In this document: in pieces, positions 26,672-34,248 of the stretch
Position numbering within the stretch: the stretch's first letter is position 1
Layout of the letters: each line of letters starts with the position of its first letter
Origin: Halovenus marina
GTDB taxonomy: Archaea; Halobacteriota; Halobacteria; Halobacteriales; Haloarculaceae
Length of the DNA: 64,000 bases
Direction of reading: 5' to 3'
Assembly (NCBI RefSeq): GCF_051414115.1
Contig: NZ_JBLKNZ010000001.1
Span: forward strand, 1,302,001-1,366,000
The notes under the pieces: generated by a model
Told to the model about the DNA's origin: nothing
Databases searched by the model: none
What the model saw: the letters and a program-made list of their open reading frames with translations, nothing else
Program-made: the position numbers and the translations under genes

Positions 26672-27073
26672 CGTTTGGTACTCGTGCGTTCGGTGGTCGG
26701 GATGCTGTGTTCCGTTCCGGTCACATCGGCTGGCTGGTCCGGACTCTGGGTCTGCCTCGATGAATCGGCACCGTTCCCAACAGCCCAGCCCTGCGAGCGG
26801 CGGTCAGTGTCGTTCGTCCCTGACATGTGAATACATACCACGCATCGGAGTTCAACAACCGGTCACGGGTCAACGAGCCGGAGGGAGTCCCGATACTATT
26901 TATTATACGAGTGCTACAATCATATAACTGTTGTTGTGGGGAGGTAATATTCACCCGTATTTGCATCGAAGTGTGGAGCGAACCGCACCACGGTGCGATA
27001 GTGATACAGATTGACCAGAATGGGTCTGTCTGGGTTTAAATACCGACACGGAGCGTCCGGGCGATGGTCTGAT
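26672..27073. other. Divergent intergenic region between prkA and the DUF5820 gene
   Basis: About 400 bp with no plausible gene. AT-rich blocks (ACTATTTATTATACG near 26900 and ATCATATAAC near 26920) could be promoter elements. CGCACCACGGTGCG near 26983-26996 is a perfect inverted repeat and may be an operator. The TTTAAATA box at 27035-27042 belongs to the downstream gene. Confidence 0.45.
27035..27042 (+). promoter_or_regulatory. TATA-like box of the DUF5820 gene
   Basis: TTTAAATA lies 35 bp before the ATG at 27074, giving a predicted leader of about 10 nt. It supports that start over an in-frame codon at 27011, which lies upstream of the box. Confidence 0.55.
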
Positions 27074-27484
27074 ATGTTGGGGCACGAAGAGACGGGTATG
27101 GAACTGGACGAACTCGCCGACGGTTGGGAGGTCTGGAGCGACCAGGAACGAAAGGTCGTGCTCGCCTACCGCCCGGACGTGTTCGACACGCAGGCGTTCC
27201 CCGCCGCCTGTATGCCGACCATCTACATCACGCAGGGTCAGCGAAATCGTCGTCCCGGCCGCGAACAGCGAACGCCGGGAACGAAGTGGTACGTGACGCT
27301 ATATCTCGAACCCGAAATTGACCGCAGCGCAGACCAGTACGAAAGCCGAGAGGCGGCCGTCGATGGTGCCTGTACTCTCGCAGCGGGGTTTGCGAGCGGG
27401 GAAATCGACTACCGGGGCCTCTATCAGGTGCCGCGGGAGGCGTACTTCGAGCGCCTCGACGAACTGACCGGGCGCGAGCGCTAG
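27074..27484 (+). CDS. DUF5820 family haloarchaeal protein
   Basis: A 136-aa soluble protein. The conserved core is LADGWEVWSDQERKVVLAYRPDVFDTQAFP, followed by CMPTIYITQGQRNRRPGREQ, WYVTLYLEPEID and a helical end (SREAAVDGACTLAAGFASGEIDYRGLYQVP). This layout matches the DUF5820 family found in haloarchaea, for which no function is known. It precedes the purNH gene on the same strand by 51 bp and may share its transcript. Confidence 0.65.
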   Translation: MLGHEETGMELDELADGWEVWSDQERKVVLAYRPDVFDTQAFPAACMPTIYITQGQRNRRPGREQRTPGTKWYVTLYLEPEIDRSADQYESREAAVDGACTLAAGFASGEIDYRGLYQVPREAYFERLDELTGRER

Positions 27485-27535
27485 ACCGCACTGCGAGTCG
27501 CAACGACTATGCGCTCGCCGGACGCTTCCTCGAAT

Positions 27536-29149
27536 ATGAAACTCGCTGGTATGGCCAGCAACCGCGGCCGAAATCTGATGAACATCGCAGACCGCGTTCC
27601 CGGTGACGTCGAGTTCGCCGTCGTCCTCACGAACGACGCAGACGCGCCGGTGCTCGAAAAAGCTGCAGACCGGTCGATTCCGACAGAAACCGTCGAGCGA
27701 CCGGAGGGGCAATCACGCACGGACCACGAGCGTCGCGTGCTCGACGCGCTCGAGGGCTACGACTTCGATCTGGTCTGTCTCGACGGCTACATGCGCATTC
27801 TCTCCGATACCTTCCTCGACGAGACGCCGACGACGCTGAACGTTCATCCGTCGCTGTTGCCCGCATTTCCCGGGATGGACGCGTGGGGCGACGCGCTCGA
27901 TGCGGACGTGTCCGTCGCTGGCTGTACGGTTCACGTCGTGACCGACGCCACTGACGAGGACGGTACCGTCATCGAGTCGGAAATCGACGCCGGGCCGATC
28001 GTCACGCAGGAACCAGTGCCGGTCTACGAGGACGATTCGCGGGAGGACCTGCAGGACCGGGTGCTCTATCAGGCCGAGTTCCGGGCCTATCCGCGCGCAG
28101 TCGAGTGGTTCGCAAAGGGACAGGTGACCGTCGACCACGACGCCGAGGCGGTACACGTCGACGGCGACGACGGCGGCCAGTTCCCTGCCAGACGACTCGT
28201 CAGCGGCGACCGCGGGACAGAGTTGCGATACGGGGAAAACCCTCATCAGGACGCCGCGCTGTACGTCGACAACACCGTCAGCGAGGCGAGCGTGGTACAC
28301 GCGACACAACGCAACGAGGGCGCGAAGGCGCTGTCGTACAACAACTACAACGACGCCGACGGTGCTCTGAGTCTCATCAAGGAGTTCGACGAACCGGCGG
28401 CGGCGGTGATCAAGCACACGAATCCGGCAGGGTGTGCGACTGCGGGGACGCTCGCGGAAGCCTACGAGCGTGCGCTCTCGACGGACCCGATGAGCGCGTT
28501 CGGTGGCATCGTAGCCCTGAACCGGGAGTGCGACGAGGAAACCGCAGCACAGATCATCGACTCGTTCAAGGAAGTCGTCGTCGCGCCGGGGTACACCGAT
28601 GACGCGCTCGCGACGCTGTTCGAGAAGGAGAACCTGCGGGTGCTTGACGTCGGCGAACTCGGCGATCGAACCGACCGACTGACTGAGAAGCCACTCGTCG
28701 GAGGTCGACTCGTACAGGAGCGGGACTTCCAGACAGTGACGCCCGAGGACATGGAGGTGGTCACCGAGCGCGAACCTACGGAGGACCAACTCGAATCGCT
28801 CCAGTTCGCCTGGCAGACGATCAAGCACGTCAAATCGAACGCAATCCTGTTTGCCGACGGGACGGAGACGGTCGGTATCGGAATGGGGCAGGTTTCCCGG
28901 GTCGACGCGGTTCGACTGGCAGCGATGAAAGCCGACGAACACGCAGAAGGGAAGGACGCCGACGGCGCGGTCATGGCCTCGGACGCCTTCTTCCCGTTCC
29001 CTGACGGTATCAGGGAGGCCGCAGAGGTGGGCATCGAGGCGGTCATCCAGCCCGGCGGGTCGAAAAACGACGATATGGTGATCGAAGCGGCCGACGACCA
29101 CGACATGGCGATGGTGTTCACCGGGAGTCGGTGCTTTCGGCACGACTGA
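27536..29149 (+). CDS. purNH: PurN-PurH fusion: formyltransferase domain plus AICAR transformylase
   Basis: A 537-aa fusion. Residues 1-180 are PurN-like (glycinamide ribonucleotide formyltransferase) with MASNRGRNLMNIAD, LVCLDGYMRILSD and TLNVHPSLLPAFPGMDAWGDAL. Residues 195-537 are the AICAR transformylase half of PurH (LRYGENPHQDAALY, LSYNNYNDADGALSL, IKHTNPAGCATA, SAFGGIVALNR, HVKSNAILFADG, FTGSRCFRHD). The IMP cyclohydrolase domain of bacterial PurH is absent; haloarchaea use a separate cyclohydrolase (PurO). The 3' end lies inside a sequence repeated twice downstream. Start MKLAGMASNRG at 27536 fits the PurN beginning. Confidence 0.9.
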   Translation: MKLAGMASNRGRNLMNIADRVPGDVEFAVVLTNDADAPVLEKAADRSIPTETVERPEGQSRTDHERRVLDALEGYDFDLVCLDGYMRILSDTFLDETPTTLNVHPSLLPAFPGMDAWGDALDADVSVAGCTVHVVTDATDEDGTVIESEIDAGPIVTQEPVPVYEDDSREDLQDRVLYQAEFRAYPRAVEWFAKGQVTVDHDAEAVHVDGDDGGQFPARRLVSGDRGTELRYGENPHQDAALYVDNTVSEASVVHATQRNEGAKALSYNNYNDADGALSLIKEFDEPAAAVIKHTNPAGCATAGTLAEAYERALSTDPMSAFGGIVALNRECDEETAAQIIDSFKEVVVAPGYTDDALATLFEKENLRVLDVGELGDRTDRLTEKPLVGGRLVQERDFQTVTPEDMEVVTEREPTEDQLESLQFAWQTIKHVKSNAILFADGTETVGIGMGQVSRVDAVRLAAMKADEHAEGKDADGAVMASDAFFPFPDGIREAAEVGIEAVIQPGGSKNDDMVIEAADDHDMAMVFTGSRCFRHD

Positions 29150-29298
29150 ACGGCAGTGAAGGAGTGTCTGGAGCTCGTCAGCGCGTTTGCTGACGGTGCT
29201 TTCGGCACGACTAACGGGAGTGCCGAACGCGCGCGGGGCGAACGCAGTGAGTCCCGCGGTGCTTTCGGCACGACTGAACGGCAGTGAAGGAGTGTCTG
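29129..29298 (+). repeat. Duplicated 3' end of purNH
   Basis: A 42-bp unit starting CGGTGCTTTCGGCACGACTG occurs at 29129-29170 and again, identical, at 29257-29298. Its first 19 bases occur a third time at 29194-29212. The first copy encodes the last residues and stop of PurNH, so the others are later duplications. GTGC-TTTCG-GCAC in each copy can form a small hairpin. Confidence 0.85.
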
Positions 29299-29343
29299 CA
29301 GGTCGCCCCATATCTTTTAGAGGCAGAGCGGCGAAGCGGTGTC

Positions 29344-30414
29344 ATGACATACCGTGCCGGGATCATCGGAGCAGGCGGTGCCGCGGGCGGCGGATTCATC
29401 GGGCAGAAGACCGAAAGCGAGGAGCTCCCGGTGGCATCACACGCAGGTGCGTATCACGCGACGGAGGGCATCGAACTCGTCGCAGTCGCGGATCTGGATA
29501 CCGAGCGGGTCGCGAAGTTCGGCGAGACGTGGGACATCCCAGAGGCGGGGCGATACACGGACCACGAGGCGATGCTCGACGCCGAGGATCTGGCTGTCGT
29601 TTCCGTCTGCACGCCGAGTCATCTCCACGCCCAGCACGTTCAGGATACCGTCTACGTCGGCGACCCAGACATGGTGTGGTGTGAGAAACCCATCGCGAGT
29701 CGCGTCACGGACGCAGACGACGCTGTGGCGATGTGTGATGCCGAGAACGTCGAGTTGCTCGTCAATCACATCCGTCGGTTCGACCCGTTCTACGCCGAAC
29801 TCGCCTCGGACCTCCGAGAGCTAACCGGCGAGGTACAGTCCGTGAACGCAACCTTCAAGCGCGAACTGCTGCGCAACGGGACGCACTTTCTGGACATCGT
29901 CTGCTTTCTGCTCGACACTCGACCGGCCGACGTCGGCGGCGTCCTCGCCGGTGAAGAGGAGGCGACCGAGAGCCTCGACATCACCGTCGACGTGGACGAT
30001 TCGGGCGGCGCGGGGACGATCAGTCTCGCAGACGGGACGGTCTTTTCCTTCGACTGTACGCTCTCACGGGAGTACTGGACCGGATCGCTTTCGTTTGTCG
30101 GAACAGGCGGCAAACTCGACGTCGAAGAGACAGACAACGAGTGTCGCTACTGGGATCTCGACGACAGCCACCACGTCCGCCGTGAACTACCGATAGAGAC
30201 AACAGACATCTTCGACCGGGAAGCCGCCTGGCGCGAGGCCGGAGCGCACGTGCAGAAACTCCTCGACGGCGCGACCGAAAACCGCTCACCCGGCGACGAG
30301 GCAGTTCAGGCCCTCGAAACGCTCATCGGACTGTTTCTCTCTGAGTACACGAGCGCTCGCGTCGAACTGCCACTGGCGCGGCCGCTACGCGATGTGGAGA
30401 TTCGTTCGTGGTGA
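29344..30414 (+). CDS. Gfo/Idh/MocA family oxidoreductase
   Basis: A 356-aa NAD(P)-dependent oxidoreductase. The N-terminal Rossmann domain starts MTYRAGIIGAGGAAGGGFIG, then VAVADLDTERVAKFGE and SVCTPSHLHAQHV. The motif CEKPIA (about residue 117) carries the family's catalytic lysine. The C-terminal sheet domain holds NGTHFLDIVCFLL, with the His often involved in catalysis. Substrates are typically sugars or inositol-like compounds, not predictable here. A TATA-like CATATCTTTT near 29309 lies about 30 bp before the ATG, so the transcript is probably almost leaderless. Confidence 0.85.
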   Translation: MTYRAGIIGAGGAAGGGFIGQKTESEELPVASHAGAYHATEGIELVAVADLDTERVAKFGETWDIPEAGRYTDHEAMLDAEDLAVVSVCTPSHLHAQHVQDTVYVGDPDMVWCEKPIASRVTDADDAVAMCDAENVELLVNHIRRFDPFYAELASDLRELTGEVQSVNATFKRELLRNGTHFLDIVCFLLDTRPADVGGVLAGEEEATESLDITVDVDDSGGAGTISLADGTVFSFDCTLSREYWTGSLSFVGTGGKLDVEETDNECRYWDLDDSHHVRRELPIETTDIFDREAAWREAGAHVQKLLDGATENRSPGDEAVQALETLIGLFLSEYTSARVELPLARPLRDVEIRSW

Positions 30415-30460
30415 GCCTCGTGGATTCGATTCCGCATAGAGATGCAGAAGACGCTCACAG

Positions 30461-30832
30461 TCACTCCGCGTCGAGTTCACTGTACCAGACGCGGTCGATA
30501 TTGGCGTGAATCTCGTCGGTGTCGAGCCGTTCGACACCGGAGAGCAGTTCACGCGCTTCCGTGAGATGGCGTCGAACCTGTGCCACGTCGTCGACGGACT
30601 GTGCGGCCAGAAGAGACACTCTGGCGCGGTTGAGTTCGAGTCGTTCTGCGAGCGCCTCCTCGACCGGGATGTCGTGTTCGCGTGCGAGTCGGGCCATACT
30701 GTCGAGCACGTCTGCTGGCGTCTCTAGCTGGACGACGAGGTTTCGAGAGGGGAGTTCGACCGTGACGATTTCCGTCTCGCAGTTGCCGGTCCCCCACGGA
30801 GCGATCACGTACTCCGGTGTTTCGGCAGACAT
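30461..30832 (-). CDS. Haloarchaeal protein of unknown function
   Basis: A 123-aa acidic protein beginning MSAETPEYVIAPWGTGNCET. Residues 45-115 are helical (ADVLDSMARLAREHDIPVEEALAERLELNRARVSLLA). No catalytic motif was seen. A TATA-like CATAAATATA on the minus strand around 30856-30865 lies about 27 bp before the start codon, which fixes the start and predicts a leaderless mRNA. It is convergent with the Gfo/Idh/MocA gene. Confidence 0.6.
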   Translation of the reverse strand: MSAETPEYVIAPWGTGNCETEIVTVELPSRNLVVQLETPADVLDSMARLAREHDIPVEEALAERLELNRARVSLLAAQSVDDVAQVRRHLTEARELLSGVERLDTDEIHANIDRVWYSELDAE

Positions 30833-30937
30833 ACGTCGCTCGTCATCTCGGGAGGATATATTTATGCGCCGTCTACCGGACGAGAAATCGGTCGTCACTG
30901 TCGGTTCTGTCGCTCCGGGTGTAGAATGTAGGAACGG

Positions 30938-31236
30938 ACGGGCCGGGATTGCCCGTCGTTCGAACACGGGTAATCCCGCTTGTCTCCTCCACCCCGCGAC
31001 CCTTCGAGCGACGGATGTCCAGCGGTTCGCTGCTCGCTTCCGCGCCTGGCGAAGTGCCGCCGGTTAATCAGCCGTCCGCATCCCTGCAGATGCGTTCGAC
31101 TGACCCTCCGTCCCCGAAGGACGAGGCTTCGACGTTGACTTGCGGGGCCCGCGCCCGTCTGAGCGGACGCACCCGGCGTTCGGTCTCACTTGAGGCCACA
31201 CGTGACGAGGAGCGGGGCCTAACCGCCCGACCTAGT
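30938..31236 (-). ncRNA. ffs: Signal recognition particle 7S RNA
   Basis: On the minus strand about 300 nt can be folded as an archaeal SRP RNA. The SRP54-binding helix 8 is at 31050-31018: CCAGGCGCGGAAGCGAGCAG contains the CCAGG strand, the GGAAG tetraloop side and the AGCAG asymmetric loop. The ends pair as helix 1: GGTCGGG (31232-31226) with CCCGGCC (30947-30941). A TATA-like TTATGAG at about 31258-31264 sits at the right distance upstream. No protein frame on either strand looks real. Ends are approximate within about 5 nt. Confidence 0.85.
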
Positions 31237-31329
31237 CCATCTCAAGATAGCGGAGTGGCTCATAAGGGCCTTTCGGAACGGCCTGTCAAACCCGAAACAT
31301 CCACAAGGGTTCCCGTCGATAGCACGCGT

Positions 31330-31650
31330 ATGGACATCGCAGGCACGAAAAAGAAGATCCAGCGTGCGACGAAAGTCGCCGAGGAAACCTACAAGAAGAT
31401 GAACGAGATGATGGAGAAGATGCAGCAAATGCAGGACGACCTCGCGACGACGAGCACACAGGTCGACGAGATGGAGGCCGAACTCGCACAACAGCGGGCG
31501 ATACTCGAAGCCATCGCGGCCGAGCAGGGGGTCGACACGGAAGCGGTGCTCGAAGACGCCGGTCTACTGGCCCCGCCGGAGGAGCGTGAGGAGAACACAC
31601 CTGACCCGGCGAAACTGGCCACAAGCCGACCATCCTCGGCTGACAAGTAG
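31330..31650 (+). CDS. Small coiled-coil haloarchaeal protein (DUF5798-type)
   Basis: A 106-aa protein. Residues 5-65 form a long coiled coil (KKKIQRATKVAEETYKKMNEMMEKMQQMQDDL, then QVDEMEAELAQQRAILEAIA), followed by a disordered acidic tail with APPEEREENTPDPAK. The pattern matches a conserved haloarchaeal family (DUF5798) of unknown function. Its TAG stop overlaps the GTG start of the methyltransferase gene by one base, so translation is probably coupled. The upstream region is the divergent SRP RNA promoter. Confidence 0.65.
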   Translation: MDIAGTKKKIQRATKVAEETYKKMNEMMEKMQQMQDDLATTSTQVDEMEAELAQQRAILEAIAAEQGVDTEAVLEDAGLLAPPEEREENTPDPAKLATSRPSSADK

Positions 31651-32741
31651 TGCGGTTTCTCGCGACGACGAATCGGGGGCTTGAAGCCATCGCGGGGAAG
31701 GAGGTGAACGAACTCGTCGGAGCGAGTCCGACGATACACCATCCGGGAGTGATCGAGTTCGAGGCTCCCGAGCGAGCGGCGCACCTGCTTCAGACCCACG
31801 CGCGGACCCTGCACCGGGTGCTGGTCGAGTGGCACCGCACAGCGTGTGAAACGCTCGCTGCGATCTACGAGACGGCGCGGTCTCTGGCAGTCACGGAGTA
31901 CATCGAACCACAGCAACCGATCGCGGTGCGTGCGAAACGACACGGCGAACACGAGTTTACGAGCCCCGACGTCGAGCGCGAAGTCGGCGCGGCACTCATC
32001 GAGGAGTATCGGGCCCAGACTGGTGACCGACCACCGGTCGACCTCGAAGACCCGACCGTACTGGTCAGGGTGTTCGTCAGGCACGAGCGCGTGGTGTTTG
32101 CCGTCGACGCGACCGGACAGCACTCGCTGCACCGTCGGGCCTACCGCGAGTACGAACACGACGCCGCCTTGCGCCCGACAGTCGCGGCCGCCATGGTTCG
32201 ACTGGCCGATCCGGCGCCAGGCGATCGGCTCGTCGACCCGCTCTGTGGTAGCGGAACGATCCCGATCGAAGCCGCGCTGTCTCACCGGAATACACCTGTG
32301 AGACCGACACACGAACCCGCAGCCAGCGAACTGGTGTTTCTGGACGACGCCTACGAAGATGATCCAGCAGAACGACCGGTGGACATCGACATCGTGGGCC
32401 GCGACAGCGACGAAGCGTGTGTCGCTGGCGCACGCAAGAATGCACGCGCCGCTGGCGTGGCTGACGAGACGGCATTCGTGGCAGCAGACGCAACCACGGA
32501 TCCGATCGACGCCGATATCGTCGTCTCAGACCTGCCGTTCGGAATTCGAACGGCGAGCGAGGGACTGCACGCGCTCTACAGCGCATTCTTCGAGACGCTA
32601 TCGAAAACCGACTGGAAGCGACTCGTCCTGTTGACTGCCCGCCCGGACCTGGTGCCGTACAACCCCACGCAGGAATTTCCCGTCCGGCGAGGTCGACTGG
32701 AGGTATCGCTTCTGGTCGTCACGAACGGCGCTACTCGATGA
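31650..32741 (+). CDS. trm14: THUMP-domain tRNA (guanine-N2) methyltransferase, Trm14-like
   Basis: A 363-aa enzyme expected to methylate G6 of tRNA at N2. It begins RFLATTNRGLEAIAGKEVNEL, the usual N-terminal domain, followed by a THUMP domain around residues 60-160 (VRAKRHGEHEFTSPDVEREVG). The Rossmann methyltransferase has LVDPLCGSGTIPIEAAL near residue 197 and the catalytic motif SDLPFGIRT near 295. The start is a GTG at 31650 directly overlapping the previous stop. Its end overlaps the convergent CoA-binding gene by 11 bp. Confidence 0.82.
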   Translation: MRFLATTNRGLEAIAGKEVNELVGASPTIHHPGVIEFEAPERAAHLLQTHARTLHRVLVEWHRTACETLAAIYETARSLAVTEYIEPQQPIAVRAKRHGEHEFTSPDVEREVGAALIEEYRAQTGDRPPVDLEDPTVLVRVFVRHERVVFAVDATGQHSLHRRAYREYEHDAALRPTVAAAMVRLADPAPGDRLVDPLCGSGTIPIEAALSHRNTPVRPTHEPAASELVFLDDAYEDDPAERPVDIDIVGRDSDEACVAGARKNARAAGVADETAFVAADATTDPIDADIVVSDLPFGIRTASEGLHALYSAFFETLSKTDWKRLVLLTARPDLVPYNPTQEFPVRRGRLEVSLLVVTNGATR

Positions 32742-33141
32742 GTCGTTGATGCTCGACTTTGATACAGCGGTCCTGAACGACCCGAAGCCCCGCAGACTCT
32801 GCCCGCGTCGCCGCCTCGTCGTGACTGATTCCCAGTTGCATCCAGAGCGCCTCGACGCCGTCGCGTTCGAGCACCTCGTCGACGATCTCGGGAATCTCGT
32901 CGCTCGGACGAAACACGTCGACCAGCGGCACACGTTCCGGAACGTCCGTGATCGAGTCGTACGCCTCGCGGCCGAATATCTCGTCGGCAAAGGGGTTGAC
33001 CGGGATGATCTCGTAGCCGTGGTCGATCATGTACTTCGGCACGTCGTGTGCCGGTTTCCCTGCTGTGGTCGAACAGCCGATGACGGCGATGGGATCGAGT
33101 GTCAGGATCTGTCTGAGCTCTGTGTCTGTCTCGACGGGCAT
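32731..33141 (-). CDS. CoA-binding domain protein (YccU type)
   Basis: A 136-aa single Rossmann-like domain of the YccU/CoA_binding_2 family. Typical lines are PIAVIGCSTTAGKPAHDVPKYMIDHGYEIIPVNP, IFGREAYDSITDVPERVPLVDVFRP and ALWMQLGISHDEAATRAESAGLRVV. Such proteins bind CoA or related nucleotides; in bacteria they are thought to be regulatory or part of acyl-CoA systems. It is convergent with and overlaps trm14 by 11 bp. No partner gene in the window points to a specific role. Confidence 0.8.
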   Translation of the reverse strand: MPVETDTELRQILTLDPIAVIGCSTTAGKPAHDVPKYMIDHGYEIIPVNPFADEIFGREAYDSITDVPERVPLVDVFRPSDEIPEIVDEVLERDGVEALWMQLGISHDEAATRAESAGLRVVQDRCIKVEHQRLIE

Positions 33142-33225
33142 ACTAGACTGTCAGTCCCGCGGAACAAAAGACTACGCTCTCTCCGGCACACGTCCTGAAC
33201 TGCCACCACCCAGTCGCCGCTGCCA

Positions 33226-33855
33226 CTAGCCAGTCGTCTGGATTCCGTCGGACAGTTGCACCGACGCCGAACGGTCGGGGTCCACTTCGATGACGCCGTC
33301 GAACAGTTGCTTCAGTGTGTTGACTGTCTTCGGGTCGTGTGCCGTCGACTCGATGATGTGCAGCCCGACCGCGTCGGCGGCCTCGATACGTCGAGTCAGG
33401 ACGTGCATGAAACGAAAGACCGTCTGCAGACCCGAATGCACGAGTAGTGGCGTCAGTGAGTCGAGCGCCATGCGATTCTGCTCGATTCCCGCTTCGACCG
33501 AAAATTCCTCGAGAAATGCAGACACCTTGATCCCGATCCCGCTCATATCGACCGGCGACGACGCGTACTTCACCATCTGACTGTCCTCATCCGCTCGACC
33601 CTGCTGATGAGTCACGCAATCGACGATGCCAAGCCGTGCGTCGTCCGGATTGGACACCAGCGAGCGGATATCCGCGAGCACCCGGTCGGCGTCGTCACGA
33701 CTGGTGACGATGATCGACCCGTCACCTCGGTCTGCACCTGCTGCGAGCGCTTCCAGTGTGCGACGGCGCTTTCCAATAAGGGGTGGCCCCGCAACCAGAA
33801 CGTTCTGTCCGGGAGCGAGTGTGGCGTTTTCGAACGCTGTTCCAAGATCGTACAT
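33226..33855 (-). CDS. RecA-superfamily (RAD55/KaiC-like) ATPase, DUF7504 type
   Basis: A 209-aa RecA-fold protein. PGQNVLVAGPPLIGKRRRTLEAL (residues 17-39) is the P-loop with an unusual PPLIGKR. The rest of the core is present: IIVTSRDDADRVLADI, RLGIVDCVTHQQ, NRMALDSLTPLLVHSGLQTVFRFMHVLTRRI and GLHIIESTAHDPKTV. Such haloarchaeal proteins accompany signalling or regulatory genes, but their role is unclear. A TATA-like sequence (minus strand, about 33909-33917) lies upstream. It is divergent from the tRNA-Arg gene. Confidence 0.7.
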   Translation of the reverse strand: MYDLGTAFENATLAPGQNVLVAGPPLIGKRRRTLEALAAGADRGDGSIIVTSRDDADRVLADIRSLVSNPDDARLGIVDCVTHQQGRADEDSQMVKYASSPVDMSGIGIKVSAFLEEFSVEAGIEQNRMALDSLTPLLVHSGLQTVFRFMHVLTRRIEAADAVGLHIIESTAHDPKTVNTLKQLFDGVIEVDPDRSASVQLSDGIQTTG

Positions 33856-33964
33856 GAGGATCTACCTGTGCAGCGGGGTCACCCCCCGGCTGTGTGTTGA
33901 CTGTCGGGGGAAAGCATATATTGTTTTCCGTGGATCGAGATATTTGACCGACTCAGATCGGGGG

Positions 33965-33972
33965 GTTTTTAT
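33965..33972 (+). promoter_or_regulatory. Probable TATA box of tRNA-Arg
   Basis: GTTTTTATT at this position is 27-34 bp upstream of the tRNA start at 33999, the usual spacing. CCGACGTCGG at 33974-33983 is a perfect palindrome between the box and the gene. Confidence 0.5.
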
Positions 33973-33998
33973 TCCGACGTCGGATCGTTTCTTCTACA

Positions 33999-34073
33999 GG
34001 GCGCTTAGCTCAGCTTGGACAGAGTACTTGGCTTCGGACCAAGAGGTCGCGGGTTCAAATCCTGCAGCGCCCA
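33999..34073 (+). tRNA. tRNA-Arg (anticodon TCG)
   Basis: The acceptor arms GGGCGCT (33999-34005) and AGCGCCC (34066-34072) pair perfectly, with discriminator A at 34073. The D arm is GCTC/AGAG. The anticodon arm is CTTGG-CTTCGGA-CCAAG with anticodon TCG. The T arm contains GGTTCAAATCC. No intron is present and CCA is not encoded. The accessory region begins just downstream. Confidence 0.95.
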
Positions 34074-34140
34074 TCTTTTCGAGGGTTGTAATAGCCCGAC
34101 AGCGGTGGTCTATACCTCCTATCGAATTGAGCGCAGTTGC

Positions 34141-34236
34141 TTTCGTTCGATAGTCGGACGACGGGTGATTTCCACCGGGGTTCGCGTACATCCAAACTGG
34201 TGGGAATTCTGAAAATCAATCGCCGATTGAATTATT
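34141..34236 (-). repeat. Boundary repeat, copy A
   Basis: About 95 bp that match 42418-42513 at roughly three quarters of positions. Shared runs include GGGGTTCGCGTACA, CCAAACTG and GAAAATCAATCG, and CGTTCGATAGTCGGACG, a degenerate inverted repeat. It begins about 68 bp after tRNA-Arg and ends 13 bp past the stop of the first FAD oxidase gene. Confidence 0.75.
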
Positions 34237-34248
34237 GAAGATGATATC

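Noticed and set aside
27713..29311. Open frame of 532 codons opposite purNH
   Set aside because: Antisense to a highly conserved enzyme; composition is that of a shadow frame.
30936..31240. Possible RNase P RNA on the plus strand of the structured RNA region
   Set aside because: Conserved RNase P regions were not found, whereas the minus strand has the SRP helix 8 motif and pairing ends.
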